Assembly (NCBI RefSeq): GCF_905404315.1
Contig: NC_066286.1
Coordinates: 12,407,501-12,471,500 of the forward strand
Source of the DNA: Leptidea sinapis
Lineage: Eukaryota; Arthropoda; Insecta; Lepidoptera; Pieridae
Direction of reading: 5' to 3'
Length of the DNA stretch: 64,000 nt
The stretch's first letter is position 1; each line of letters opens with the position of its first letter. Below are positions 22,096-35,900 of the stretch, piece after piece. The notes under the pieces were generated by a model that saw only the letters and a program-made list of their open reading frames with translations, was not told where the DNA came from and did no database searches. A program made the position numbers and the translations under genes.

Positions 22096-23281
22096 TTTTT
22101 TTAATTTAAAGTTTAATTTAATTTACTAGCAAATTTTTGTTTTAATTCCTAAGTCTTTTTTTGCCTATTGAAAATAATTATTATGAAATAGCTGTGAGCG
22201 CCTTTAATTAATAAATTACGAGACTATATTAGATCTTAATAATGTGTAAGCAAATGTCATGTGTATACTTAGTCTGGCCATAAATACTGTTACAATTAAG
22301 AATAAACAAAATATTACATTTGAATTTGGAATCTAATCTGTCATTTTTATATGATTGTTCATTGGGTTTTGGCGCCAATACATTTAACAATATTTTGCGA
22401 TATTAGAATGGATTGGGGTGATAAAGAGAATCGCTGTGATTGTATTACACAAAGTAGGTATGGAAACAAATGCGTGAGAATTAGTAAAATGTTTGTGTAT
22501 CGGGCTATTATTAAAAGGAAAGAGATAAAAACCCGCACTGTCGAGGACCGCCACTCATCCAGATGGTAGGGATAATATCCTAATTTGTGGGGTTTTTTTA
22601 GTGGTAAACACGCAAACTTTATTCTTCTGGGGGTTAAATTGGACAAGGTTCAATTTACTCCTTTCCACGAGAGAGGACTCGATAGAAGACACAAATTTCT
22701 CCCGGCAAACTGGTCAACGATTTCCCGAGAGAGACCTGCATGGCCCGTTCACCAGTGCTGTCGTCTGAATAGCATATGTGTTGCAGGTTTCCGACTTATT
22801 ATTGATGCAGAAGAAACAGTGTAGCTCCTACACTATATAGATAGTACACAGCCTTGGGGCACTCCAGCGTTTACGGGCTTCGGGTTAAAGCATTAACCGT
22901 CGAAAACGACCTGTATGCTGCGCCTAGTAGGAAGCTGGCGGCCCACTTGCATAAACTCTTGGGAAGCCTAAAATTACGCACGTGGTTCACCGCATTATTT
23001 TTTGTTTCACCGTTTTAATTGAAATTAAATAACAATTAACCATTTACTAGCGAGGACGTAACAAATGTTGGCTCCGCTGATGTAAGAGGAATTTACTACC
23101 CGTGGACATCTTAATACCAAAGGTCTTTGAGATGTACCGTTCTTTGCACTGAGAAGATGCCCTCAGCTTCAAAAATGCTCTCAGTATTTCGTATCAGAAG
23201 TGCCTGTGTGATGATATTTCTAGCGAAGCACGCCGTATTGTGAAAGAGAGTTGTGGGTGCGGGTGTAATGATACATTATGG
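22096..23281. other. No gene identified
   Basis: Overlapping frames of 72-95 codons occur on both strands at 22350-22820 but none has a recognisable motif or splice context. The segment 22830-23000 is somewhat GC-richer. Nothing supported. Confidence 0.4.
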
Positions 23282-23372
23282 TGTTATGGTCGGCAACGCT
23301 CCTGTTATTCCTCTGGTGTTGCAAGAGAATGAGGGCGGCGATGATCACTTAATCCCAAGTCATAAAAACCAT
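23282..23372 (-). repeat. R1 interspersed repeat, minus strand
   Basis: Reverse complement of R1: CGGCAACGCTCCTG, CCTCTGGTGTTGCAAGAGA, GGGCGGCGATGATCACTTAA, then a degraded end with CATAAAAACCATAAAAAA. Confidence 0.7.
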
Positions 23373-24569
23373 AAAAAAATTATGTCCGGTGGTGAACCGC
23401 TGCTGGTATTAGCCTAAGCAATAGCTACGGCCTCAAAGCCAAGCCGATCAGAGAAGGAGCGACCATGGAGTATTCAAGCTGCTGAAGCTGGTACAATATT
23501 AGCGTTTATAGTTAGCTTCTCTCTGATACTAACTAAATTTAAATGAATTAGTTCGCAAGATATATTAAGATATAATTGCTCTCGTTTATAACAGGTATAT
23601 CAGTAAGATTCGTTCCCCACAGTACAGTGCCACAGTTGCATGGCCCACGCCCACACCCAGACAAGCTCGCGATCAACGCCGTGTCCCCCGGCGACTAATT
23701 TCCGTCTGAACACAGCTCCTTAATTGTTACAATTCGCCTTGAATATTCTATACGCTATCAACTTGAATATTGTATTTCACTGTTTAATATTTTGTTTCTT
23801 CGTTACGGGACAGCTTGGTTGTATGCCACTAATTATCTAATTAATTGTAATAGGTAATGCTTAACGACTTACAAGTGAAATTGTATGTCTAGCCGTTTTT
23901 TCGTATATTACATCCCAGGATTTCTATCGATGACCAAAATCACAAACTGATCATGGACAAATGCCATCTATAAACATTCAGTGATGTTGTAACAGATACC
24001 TATAGAGTATTGATTTGTTATTATAAACATAACATTGTCTTCAGTTAACTGTACATTTTATCCCATCCCATTGTTTGAATTCCTAGGATCGTCTGTCCCA
24101 CTTATTAAGTAATGAAAAGCAGTGCTTAAAGTTAAATGAATTGCAGTGATAGAAGATCGTCAATTACTAGAAGTCTCCAATCCGAGGGTAAACAATGAAT
24201 AAATTAATTATTGTAATGCTTCTCAGGTCTGAGGCATATCTTTTTCCATAGACGCGCTTCTTGATAGAATCATATAGATACCGAGCGAGGGGTTGTGGGT
24301 TCGATACAAAATTGTGTACTTATACAATAACGGGGCATCGAACAACAGTTCATATCCTATGTACAAGCCGTGAAATGCTAATAGCACTTTCGGTCTTTAA
24401 ATAAAAGCTCACGGCGTATCACCATTATTGATGTAATGGGCTGGTGTAGATCATTTACCATCTAGTGAGACCCATGGTTGTCAGTTGATGACTGACATAA
24501 GATTGATAGAAATTATCAAAGTAATACAAATATCGCGTGATGTGTAAAGTAGCACTGCAGGTAAGGATG
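23373..24569. other. No gene identified; small element A tail scrap
   Basis: At about 24218-24245 the phrase CTTCTCAGGTCTGAGGCA matches the element A 3' UTR but is isolated. A GTGGGTTCGATAC sequence at about 24294 resembles a tRNA B-box without an A-box. No gene. Confidence 0.4.
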
Positions 24570-25758
24570 TTGACCCTAGTCTTTTTACAAGGCGCGTTTT
24601 TTCAGAATTTTTATTTTTCAACATAGTCTCCACTCCTTCTCCCAGCGATGCTCCCATCTCTGTAACCAGTCCAAATAGTACTCTGCGTTTTTCTCAGCAA
24701 AATAATTGTTCACGAATGTGATACCTCTTCATTTGACGAATATCTCTCACCTCCGAGCGCCATTTTAGATGAGGGAACAAAAAGAAGTCGCTTGGGAATA
24801 GATCTGGTGAGTAAGGCGGACGGTCAAGCAGTTCAAACCGTAATTCGTAGATTTTCGCCATGACAACCGCATCTGTGTGAGACGATGCGTTGTCTTGGTG
24901 AAACAGGATTTTCTTTTTCTGTAAATGTGGCTGTTTTTCGCAAGTACTATCTTCAGCTTGTCAAGTAATACGCTCCTGTTACGGTTTTCCTTTTTGGAGA
25001 TAATCGATTAAAATAACTATCCCACGATTATCCCAAAAAACCATCGCTTTCTCAGCCGAAAAAACAGTTTTTGCTTTTTCTGGAGCCGGTGCCCCCTTTC
25101 TCAGTTCATTTTTTGGACTGTATTGTTGTTTCGGGCGTATAATGGTGTATCCTAGTTTCATCTACAGTAATTAATCGGCGCCAAAACTCGGATTTATTTC
25201 GCCTAAACGGCGCCAATAGAGCGTTGGAAATTTCTCATGTCAAAATGTTGATTTTATATGTGGCAAACGTTTTTTCCACATGTTCATAACCTCTGCTGTC
25301 CTTCTCACTTTAATTCGGCGGACGTTTAGCACCATTTGGTGAACTTTGGTGATGTTTTCGTCGGTAGTGGTAGTTTTTGGACATCCCGAACGTTCATCGT
25401 CTCCCAAGCTCTTACGGCCATGTTTAAATTCAGCTGCCCAATATATAGCTGTGGTAAATGTTGGTGCAGAGTCCCTATACACAGAATCGAACTCGAATTT
25501 GATTTGCGTAGGCGTATTGCTATTCAAAACCAAATATTCTTACTTACTTATTACTACTTGATACTTCATTTAGTCCATTTTCATAAAAACACTCACATCA
25601 ACTCACTCAAATGACTGTTCCATAACAATTGCGCGTCCAAAATGGCTTAATCTTTGGTGAGTAATTGTCAACAGATGAACATCGACATTCACTAGCTTTT
25701 ATTGGCGAGTGCTGCTATCTTCATGTTGAGGTTGGCAACTTTTCAGACCACCCTCGTA
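24570..25758 (-). mobile_element. Mariner-like transposon, dead copy
   Basis: On the minus strand the right end reads CGAGGGTGGTCTGAAAAG next to a TA at 25757-25758, as expected for a mariner inverted repeat. The transposase starts near 25533: IKFEFDSVYRDSAPTFTTA, YWAAEFKHGRKSLGDDERSG, CPKTTTTDENITKVHQMVL. The catalytic part keeps LITVDETRIHHYTPE (first Asp), HQDNASSHTDAVV (second Asp) and YSPDLFPSDFFLF (third Asp). The second and third Asp are separated by 34 residues, the mariner D,D34D signature. Stops and at least three frameshifts (for example after DETRIHH and after YLQKGKP) inactivate it. The left inverted repeat, near 24570, is degraded, so that limit is approximate. Confidence 0.88.
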
Positions 25759-27329
25759 TATAGGCAGATGCAGATTTTGATAACCATTAGGACATTACAA
25801 GATTAAGTGTTATAAAAATAATTTGGGCTGTGAGTACAACTTACTTAGAACAACCTACTTTGCAATTTTTCACATTGCTATTGGTATGAACAATTGGACT
25901 GTTACGTCATTTAGAGTACAATATAATGTCCTTGAGTGGTATTTGCTCGAAAAATACTTTAGCCGCAGGTAACAACCCCATTGTGTTTAAATTTCTTGTG
26001 AATCGAGATGTACCGTCGTAAATAATCTTACAAATTCCGGCATGAATTCAAATTTATTAGAATATTAAGCATAAACTACCTTAGAATAAATGTACCAAAG
26101 ATCAGGTACACTGACACCTGATTTATAAGTATAAATGGTGAATACCGCCGCGCCTGACCACTTAGATACTGCTCCAGTTGTTATCAAAACTATATTCGCT
26201 ACTGGATACATACCTGAAACAAATAAATAACTTTTATTATATACTAGTCAAACATCGCTGTAAGATTGTAAGTAAATTTAGGATTAAGAGAATGTAACTA
26301 GATATGTCAACAGAGTTTTATATATTCAATGATATATTATAAAACAATGGATAATAACAAGTCTTCCAACTTATGACTTTATAATATCTAGTCCGTTTTA
26401 GTATAAATAATCATTATAGACATGGCACACTACGAATTGCTTATGAATGAAGTAGGTACTTCACTATAGTTAAAGAGAAATTCCCTTCGAACAGATTTTG
26501 AATTAATATAGTTTTATTTTACTACAAAATCGCATAAAAACACATAGACGACATCACGAAATATGTAAAAAAAAGTCTGCATGGATAATGAGGGCGTGTT
26601 GCGCCCTTACTATGATTAAACAATCACGCTTAAAACGTTTCATTGTGGAGATCGGGGAGGTATATCTTTTCATAGGTAAGTAAAAAATAAAAATTAAGAT
26701 CTCTTTAGTTTCTAAAATGTAGCAATGACTACAAAATTAAAAATAAACAATATATTGCAATAGGCTACAACGAAAAATATACATTGCTCGCTATGCATGC
26801 GCATCATCAAAGCAACACGCGATCGTTACCCGCAATGGATAGCATGTTCTGCGGATCCCATAATTCTTAAACATAGCGTAACACAATATAACATGACTTA
26901 ACACAATTTGACATAACATAACGTCTAGTCCGATATGAATAATTGAGGGCCCACCGGGAGCACTTGCAGAACTCGATTACCCCACTAATTGGCCCACAAG
27001 ACATTGCAACGCTATGCTTTAAAGAAGTACAATGTTATACTGCATATATTAAAATTACTAGGAAACTTGATCTTGCATGCTTTGTGTTTGGAACAAAGAC
27101 ACATTATGTAATATCATAAAACTTATGAATCTATTTAAAACATAATACTAAGTCTCAACAGATATTGCCTAACTACAGTTTACACTCTTTTATGAAATTA
27201 TTAAATTTATTTCATTTGTGGACCTTTCCCGCCCTTTATCGTAAGCCCTAGATATGAGAACACTCCTCTAAGTGCATCAGCCATTTAAGTGGTCAATTGG
27301 CAGAGAAAGTCTATTTTACCTATAAAGAT
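25759..27329. other. No gene seen
   Basis: AT-rich sequence with no recognised repeat or open frame. A run of ACATAAC-like phrases at about 26880-26925 is a weak local repeat. Confidence 0.5.
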
Positions 27330-27715
27330 TGGTGTGCTTGAAAGCTTAGTTCACTTCAAGCTGCCGCAAATTCGAAAATGGAGGGCTGTTCTCACCTATG
27401 GGCTCTCGAGTACATGCTGGTTTCATTTGATCGTATACAGCGACGAGCTGCTCGAATCATCGAAGATGCGTGGGGTCTCTCTGAATCTTATAGCGCATAT
27501 ATTACTTCATCGCAGGAATAACGAGGAATAGTCAACGCTGCTGTACTCCCGAACCGATACGACTTCTGGACCGTCAAGCCTAGAGCATACCCCCACTGCA
27601 AAGGCCGGTAGCACTGTGTGGTATTCAGTTGGTATTGCTAATGTCCAAAGTGTGCGTCTGGTTTTAAAACCCATCACGTCAGCGACCTGCCCGTTCCCCC
27701 CTCTGATGTAAAAAA
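27330..27715 (+). pseudogene. Jockey-type RT C-terminal fragment
   Basis: One frame reads NSKMEGCSHLWALEYMLVSF then DRIQRRAARIIEDAWGLSES. From memory this matches the conserved MEYCSHLW and LDxIQRRAxRI blocks after the RT domain in lepidopteran jockey-type ORF2 proteins. Later blocks are recognisable only in other frames (SATCPFPPL near the end). No RT catalytic motif remains, so it is a truncated, frameshifted fragment. The open frame at 27289-27531 is out of phase and is not the real protein. Confidence 0.7.
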
Positions 27716-30700
27716 GTAAAAAACTAGTTAATCAATCTACTTTCATCCATCCTTTCTATATGTATACATGATTAAACCACCCCACCGCACGATATATAAG
27801 ATTGAACTGTGAACACGTCTCTTGATTCTTATCAGCACGGGATCCCTTAACTGGTCTGTGGAATAGCATCTACTCAGACGTACACGACATTTAATTCATT
27901 TGACAGACAATTCCGCATGCAACAACAAGTGTGACTCAGATCGTAATATTCGATGAGCGCCATGTTATCGGCGGTCTGTCCGTGCCACGCCGTTACCTTC
28001 CTTTCTGCGGGCCTTGATACTTTGACCTTTTGTTTCATTCACCGCAGTGCAATCCCACTAACCATTGTTGCCTACTTTTTAATTAATACCTTTACACTAT
28101 CGTTATTTAAATTCTTAGAAACTGCGTAGCTCTTTTTGTTGTACGCTTTTCTTTTTCTTGAATACTTTCCCATTGTAAGGCTTCGAAATGACGTTGTGTA
28201 TAAAAGTAATAAAAGCAGTTTGTATGAACAATAACTTGCGGAGGTTTTACAAAATAAATCGATGATTAATCCCGGCCGATTGGATCCATATTTTGTGATT
28301 ATATAATAAAAACAAACACCCGAAAAAGTCCATCCTCTAAGTCCATACAATATAATAAATAGAATATCCAAGATATTTCCCCACACCATCACTTCCCGAG
28401 CATGTTATTTTTGCTCAAACATATAATTATTATACCTTAATGGTGAACGATCATCGTGGTGACCATAATAATGTTAATGTTGCGCCGCCGCCGACCACTG
28501 ACATCATTTTTAAGCGATTTCAAAAAACTTCTCGAATCCGCTATACATAATTTTGAGGAGTAAATAATTTTATCAACTTGTGTGATTTTTATGTTTGTTA
28601 ATCTCATATCTCCGTGTGTTTTGGAGCGCATTGGATATTGTTTTTATCTGCAAGGCTATAACCCAGATTGGTTAAAAAAAATTAAATTGGAACCTAAGAA
28701 TTATTGAGGAAACTCCTGAAATTTTATAGGTATTAATGTAGTATTTTTAACAATGAACCAAGTGTTTGTATAGATAAAGTACCTTTTCATTTAGTGTAGT
28801 GGATGAAGATAACAACTTTTTCAATAACAAGTATTTCACGGGCGTCAAGCGACTTTAAACAACCGAAAAAGGATTCTAATGAAAATAGTACCATCGAAAT
28901 GATTTGATGATAAAGCCGGTAGGAGGCTGCTTAAGAGAACCATGTAGGTATCCTAGATATATTTGAGCTTGTTTGAATTGCTATAAAACGTATTCTTCTA
29001 TTATAAATCGTTATGTAAATATCGTAATAAATTGGTGGTAACCTGATACAAACATAATATTTGACATTAGGCACTTTAAAAAAGTTAACCAACGCCAACC
29101 ATAGTGTTGTGGGGGTTAACCCGAACAAGGTTCATCTTACCGTCATTTCGTTACCTCAAAAGAGTGGTCTCTAGAACTTCCTTCGGTATTATTTTCATCC
29201 GAAAATATGAAAAACATAATGGTAAGTACTATGCTGTTTCTCAATATTCCTCCTTCATTATAAACACGCTGGAAATCAACAAGAATATATACAATCAAAA
29301 AATTAGTTCACATAATATCGTATGACCCATTTAGTTGTGGGCGAGTAAAAAACATGTTTGCTATCCCGGAATAATGAATAAACCATTATTAACGAGGAAC
29401 ATTTGCATATTTTCTCTAATAGATTTAACGTCGCTAGTGGGCGAAAAGGCGTGCTCAACCTTTAGCTTTGGCGTATAATGTCTAAATTAAGTGTTAGTAG
29501 TTAATTGGTATTAATATTAAAGTGCACAACTTTGATATTATGAACTTTAAAGTCAAACTGAACTAACGGGTTTATATATAAGCTTACGTACTCAATTAAC
29601 AAGAAAACATTCATTCATTTAATTACTCCTACTCAATAAACAAGCTACCTACTAGCTACAGTTTGTGCCAGGGGCTGCTTCTCCCTCTGTCGAGTACTGT
29701 CTGTCTCAGTGGCTCTTACTATTTTACTTTTTGTGCCGTTTGGTATCGAGATTTGCCACGTGAGGCGCAGAAGAACATCCGTTCTTCTGCGCCTTGTATA
29801 AAGAAATATCTCCGCGTATGCAACTGGAAACAAAACCCAAGCACTGACAGCTTTTCGGCCAAACCAACAAGCACAAGATATCCAACGCAGAAATGCCTGC
29901 AGTATTCTTGGTACACTTTCATGTGATAGTGATAGGTTTTACTACATGAAGGAATCATATTAAGTATTGTGAAAGTAATATTTTATTGTAAAATAAATAA
30001 TAAAACATTCTGATAAACACCCCAAATTCTATTAGTTTACCTAAGTAAAGCAAAATAAAGGAAACTAATAAGATAGTGGCTTAATAAACAATGTAACATG
30101 TCAAAAAGAAATAAAATTTGATTAAGTTTAATAAATAAATTTGAATAAAGCAATTACAGTAAATTAGCAATGTTTGTTAAATGAAACAAAGTTACAAACA
30201 ACTAAAGACCGATAGCGGTTCTGTTATCTGAGTATGTTGTGATCTCTTGACCCATACACACATTTATACTACCGATAGAACTCAAAACGTATAACTATAA
30301 AATAATAGTGTCATTTAATTTTACCTTAAATATAAATAAAAAATAAAATTGGAGTTCCATAACTTGTAAATTAATTAATAAATTATATGCTTTCATTGCT
30401 AGCCAATGAGAACTTGACACTCCTCGATATAGTTTGGTATTAACATTATCATGTAACTTATAACACAACCCGGTGAACTTTTTACTTTGATAAAGTCATG
30501 GCGGTCATGCGCGGGAGTGGTCTCCTCTCGAGTCTTCTCTAAGTCGACCAGAGTTGATACACAAACAGGAGTACCATCAGAGGACCTAAAAAAACTTTTC
30601 ACTTCAATGAACTTCCCATAAAACGTATTTAATTACAACGAATTAAGGTTCATGATATCGATAAACACCCTCTATTCTTACGATATAAAAGAAACAATAG

Positions 30701-30807
30701 ATTACAAAATAAAAAAATATATTTTTTTAATAATTAGACATCGTTTTACTGCAACTGCAGCTTTATAACATTATGTGTAAATATAGCAAAATATATTAAA
30801 TTTAATA
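27716..30807. other. No gene identified
   Basis: A minus-strand frame at 28072-28392 ends with the basic peptide MGKYSRKRKAYNKKSYAVSK (from 28173) and could contain a small real ORF, but nothing confirms it. A plus-strand frame at 29104-29325 runs past a GTAAGT at about 29222. Positions 29650-29930 are GC-richer and contain the perfect hairpin listed separately. No known family recognised. Confidence 0.35.
29763..29794. repeat. Perfect 14-bp inverted repeat with 4-base loop
   Basis: AGGCGCAGAAGAAC, the loop ATCC, then GTTCTTCTGCGCCT. The stem extends by one G-U pair at the base if transcribed. It is GC-rich against an AT-rich background. No tRNA, terminator or transposon end was recognised around it. 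Confidence 0.9.
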
Positions 30808-30921
30808 TTGTCAATCAAATATTTGTATGCCGACTCATAGGCGAATCATGCTGTGCAACTACCAATTTTAAGAACTAGATCTGATCATGATCAAAGGAAA
30901 TAAATAAATTTCATTTCATTA
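30808..30921 (+). mobile_element. Non-LTR retrotransposon 3' tail with TTTCA repeats
   Basis: The blocks GTCAATCAAATATTTGTATG, GCCGACTCATAGGCGAATC and AAATAAATTTCATTTCATT line up in order with the minus-strand sequence at 56.24-56.36 kb. This is the 3' end of a truncated retrotransposon with a short repeat tail. No coding part remains. Confidence 0.6.
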
Positions 30922-32580
30922 GCTTCTGCCCGCGACCTCCGCGTGGACGCTATAAAGCAACAAAAATATTGTTATGCTAAATGCAGGCTTTAAATATTTT
31001 GTGCCAGCCTCTTGTTAAAATTGCAAAATTTTAATTAAATGTATTCAGTAGTTAGCCCGCCGTCGGACCGCACCACAGTTTCGCCGCACTCAGTTGATCA
31101 TCATCTCCATCTATTAATTTATTTAGTGAGAAATACGAAGTTTTTTTACTTTAAGTCTACTTTATTCGGAAAAATGGATTGAACAAATTTTGAGATTTTA
31201 CAACGCATAAATAGCTGTATTCCTCATATAGCTGTATGATAAAACGGTAGGTAGGAAGTAATTCGTAACATGATACTATCATATTTAAAGATTCCCATTC
31301 AAAAGACATTTCCCGTTCATAAAGAGCGACCAATTTTCTAGAACTTTATTCAACTCAAAATATAACAACCCTAATCTTAGAAGACGCTGGCGGGGAGGTG
31401 GAAGATCGAGTGAGGGGGTGTGGATGATAGGTGGGCCGTTACATGTATATCTATGCTTTAGTAAGTTTATTAGTTATTCAAAACCAATTTCGTTAGCTTC
31501 GAGTAGTGTAACGCTAATAGAAGACATTAAGTAACTGTACAATCGAGACCAGATTAGGACGAGAGCCCGACAGAAGGGTTTCAATACTGGGGCTCTTAAT
31601 GTTTATTGGAACAGAACGCAATTTCACTTTAAGCTTGTTTTTTTTGGTTGTAGGAACAATCCGGAAGTGTGTCATACAGAAAAAAAAGAGTCACGCGTTT
31701 GATTATACAAAAAGTATTTACTTTCTTCTCTAATTGTGTTTTAATAATGTATAATTATCTGTTAGTCTCGTAATTATACCGACAAAATTTCTGTTTTTTT
31801 TTTGTTTTTTTTTAATTTGATAGAAAATAGGCGATAGATACTAACAATCTACCTAAAATAACAATAACAATCCATACATATTTATTATTGAACAGTATTA
31901 TCCCACGAGCGAATGCGTAACCAAAAGGAGGCAATCTTAGAACGTATTGGCAATAACATTAGAATGCGCTATGCATCATCATTATACTGCACCCTGATGT
32001 TGCTATGTGCTTTTCTGTTGATACTTGTCCATAGTTGACATGTATAAAAATGACCATACGCCTTGAATATGAAGTTTGTTTTACACTTTCATCACACTTG
32101 GCAAATCTGCGCGTAACCATGTTGCATCTGTCAGCCAGCGTTTACTTTGGTGGCCAACTTGACAGAACCATTTGTTCTGATCCGCTTATATGGATCGAGT
32201 GTTTGAGCAGGAATTAAATAAATTAAATACATAAATAAAAGTGAATAGTAGAGTCGCCAGTGAAACCGCATCCATGACATTTGCAGCAGGACATAATGGT
32301 TATAGTAATTCGTCTTAGGTAGATAATTATAATGCAGAATAGAATATATCCTGTAAGAGACTACTTAAGTATAGAGAATAAAACAGTGATAAGTTCAGAA
32401 GTGCCCACTTGGCATTATAGTAAGAAAGATTTGGATTCCTCATTCAAAATATTGGTACTTGCTACACGTCTTCTTCTTCTTCGAAAAACAACTGTATTTC
32501 AGCAAATTCCGCCCGGAATGCTTGTCATTGTAGCCGCTTATGATATCGAACGTCAAGGATTTTAATCGGGATAATCGGGA
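30922..32580. other. No gene seen
   Basis: The phrase GCTTCTGCCCGCGACCTCC followed by GCGTGGA at 30921-30946 is common in lepidopteran repeats and marks another small fragment abutting the tail. The rest is AT-rich, with T runs near 31790-31815. Confidence 0.45.
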
Positions 32581-32960
32581 ATTTAAATCGGGACTCACTT
32601 CTGACCCGAATAACTATCGCCCTGTTTCGGTGTTGCCGACCCTTAGTAAAATTTTTGAAAAAATTATTTTAAGCCAAATGCTTACTCACTTTAACACTTA
32701 TAAGTTACTTATAAACGATTTTCTTAGTGACACCACGGACTGGGAATAAAGCGAACACCCTCAGGCTCTTTAATTATAAATGTTTATTGTACGATATTAC
32801 ATTGTAATCCATATTTTATATTTAAAAAAAAAAGCCCGCTGATTTTCTTGCGCCCATTCTTCTCAGGTTTGAGGCAGTCTCTTTTGAATGGGTGGTAGAT
32901 TTTGACGTTCAATAAGTGATTTTAAATCCTATTTGAATAAATATATTTGAATTTGAATTT
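32581..32960 (+). mobile_element. Internally deleted derivative of element A
   Basis: Positions 32581-32709 match element A 19758-19888 with one mismatch seen by eye (RT block SGLTSDPNNYRPVSVL to the phrase CACTTATAAGTTACTT). The sequence then jumps to 21055 of element A and follows it to the TTTGAA tail. So 1166 bp relative to that copy are missing, and the sequence before the RT block is truncated. The junction joins the RT fragment in frame to INDFLSDTTDWE and the normal stop, leaving a short open frame from 32540 to 32749. High similarity suggests a recent event or a small non-autonomous lineage. Confidence 0.9.
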
Positions 32961-35900
32961 GATTAGGAGTGAAAGAATATGAGGAATATAAAAAAATAAT
33001 TTCAAGTGACCCTGTAATGATTACGGAGCCTGAGTCATTCACTGTGATTTTTTATTCAGATAACATGTAGGGTCGGCGTATTTTATAATTTTACTAAATT
33101 GTCGCTCTATGAGCAAATAAGAAAAACCAAGCGACGACTTATTTTTTAAGTTATTGTCCTGTATTATCTCTTTGTTTTAAAGAGAAGATAATATGTTTTA
33201 CAACGGTACCAAAACCTACTCTTGCGACTGTGACTAGCACTTTACTGCTTTTATATTATTGAGTGCAATATGGCTATAGTAAATCTTTCTTAATATTTGT
33301 TATGCATAAACAGGTATGTACTTTCATGTGTTTGTTTTACCTCGTTCTATGCCTTTATAAATTACAAATAATTGTTATTATATAGTATCCCCACAAAAAC
33401 GTTGTATAATTCTGTCAATAAAATTAAAAATATAATCAAAGTATTTCCAATTACATTCATCGTTGAGAAAAGAGTTCAATCATAATGAATTCAAATGCTG
33501 TATAGATGCTGTAAGCTCAGTTCTGAATAAGAATGAGGTCAAATTGGATCGGGAAAAATAACACCCTGCGTATTCTACCGTCAGCAAAACAATATTTGAA
33601 TTTTATTTTAATATTTTCAGTGGGAGTTTTTCGAAAAGCCGTTTAACTTGATTCCTGCGACTCTCTTCTGATTACCTGCTTTCACCGGCGTTTCAAAATT
33701 GTTATGGCATAAATATATTTTATTAATGGCACACTAATACATTCAAAGAACTCTGTCCTATCAAACGCCGACAACGCCCTTCATTTGATATTAGCATGAA
33801 TTATTATTTGTAATGTCGCGGTCATAGAATGATCATAGGGTTACCCGCTTTATAAATAATAAATAATCATATGAAGCTAAATAATTAACATGAAGTGCAT
33901 AATTAAAGTGTATATTCAAACACGAATCTAAGTAGTGTGTCTAATAATATTATATTCATGGTATTATTATAGACGGCCAGGATAATTTCTTTATTAAGGA
34001 GTTCTAGGTAATTTTGCGCACAAGTTTTTGTAAATATTTTATGACTTCAATAGTCATTAGTCGTTAATAATATCTTGTTCTATGATGCTACTTATTTCAT
34101 AAAAAAGCTTCTTGGTGGTACTCTCGATGATAATGCCATTCGCTTTTCACAGATATTTTCGCCGATGAAGATATTTTATTATTAAACTGAATCCTACATT
34201 TAGTGTGATAGAATACGCGTTCGCTCCTACAGCTTCCCTACATGTTTGTCTGGCAAGGGGTTGGAACTATCAAAGAAGTCTGGCTCAAGAAGAAACATCA
34301 TCTAATTATTAACTTTGTTTTATACAAAAAAAAATCAGCTTGTATACTATAACATATATAGAATCTATGGCATGAATGACGTGATTATTAATAATATTCT
34401 GATGGTAATACAAGAAAATCAGACTTTATTAATTGGTGAATTTAAATTTGTATTATAGGTACACACCGTAAGTTCCATTTAAATGCCAAAGCCACTGTAG
34501 TCAAAATTCATAATTGTCCATCGTTCTTACCTGTGTTGGGAGTATACGCTGACAAACTTTCAGCTTTTATAAAATAACGAAGGTCTGAGGTTCACGGGCT
34601 CTTGCTCTATTAGTGCCAAACATAATAAAAATCTAATACGTGTTGATCATACCCACGTAGGTATAATACAATAAAAAGTTTTATTTGCAGTTCAAAAACT
34701 TTTAACTGTCTATGTTTTCGTTGTCTAATGTACCATAAAATAAGACATCTCAAATATCTGCCTAGTGTTTTGTAGAAAAGTATAAAGGTATGTTTGGTGT
34801 CTTTTTGCGCACGGTACTTATTTGAGTTGGTCACATGTGCTGCATGTTTTCGATGTATTGGAAGAAGTAGAGCGCAGGCTCCCTGATACAGATTCCTACA
34901 AAAATATCCTATTTATTGCTGAATCAAAAAACATTTATTTGCAATAGTTTTTATTTTATGTGTAGTCGCGTACTTATTAGTTATTTGAGCCAAAACTATA
35001 TTTTAAACAGGTAAGAATATTAATTATTAATCAAAGCCTCCGTTGTCCATACGTTCCAATTGTATTTTGAGAAATTAATATACCGACATAGCTTCTATGT
35101 TATTGTCCCTATATCAACATAAAATAGGTACAAAGCAAAACTGCTTCGGTATGTTGTATGTACTATAAAGAAATAAAATGTTCAGCTCTATTCAAAAGAG
35201 AAATTATAAAAGAAATGCTAAATAATACTGATGAAGGTACCTACTGTTTACAAAAGTATCACTTTTGTTATTGGTCATGAACTTTGTATTTATTATGCTC
35301 GTCACTTTGCGACCCACTCCCGCGCTATATATGTTCGAATTTAAGGCGACACTAAATGCCGGCGACCTTGAGCGATATGAATTCACGGCTCCTATGTAAC
35401 AAAGCAAATATTTTCAAAATTCTTGCGTCGAAAATGTAACATTTTAACACGCGCAAACTGTTTAATTGTTTACAATCCTTATTATTGATTACTAATCTGA
35501 ATAAATGTACCTACATAAAAAAGTAAAATCTATAAGAACAACTTTTATGATAGTAGTATACTAAAGAAAATTGCATGATACCGAGAAAAAACTTGTTTAA
35601 CTGCAAAGAAAACTGGTAGTTCATAATAGCTCTGGAGTGCTAACTGTAACCAACAATAAGCATTAGCAACCTACAAGTAAGACTTAAGGGTATGTGTAAC
35701 AGGATAAAGTAATGTTCATAGCTCCAAATGCTATATTTTCACCACAAAACTTGTCTAAAAACACCTTGTTTGTGTGTTTTCTGTTTACCCTTCGCCTTAA
35801 TAGATCTACTGATTCTCTCTCATTCCTTTGACCTTTAAACGGTCCGAAAGACACTCAATGAAATGAAAGTTATGGAAATTGACTCAACAAAAGTTTGAGA

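Noticed and set aside
33621..33671. Possible terminal exon after TTAATATTTTCAG, reading WEFFEKPFNLIPATLF then a stop
   Set aside because: Only 16 codons, no partner exon in the window, and acceptor-like sequences are frequent in AT-rich DNA.
34524..34600. Minus-strand exon-like segment with donor ACAG/GTAAGA
   Set aside because: The acceptor is poor, and the sequence reminds me of a dispersed repeat more than a unique exon.
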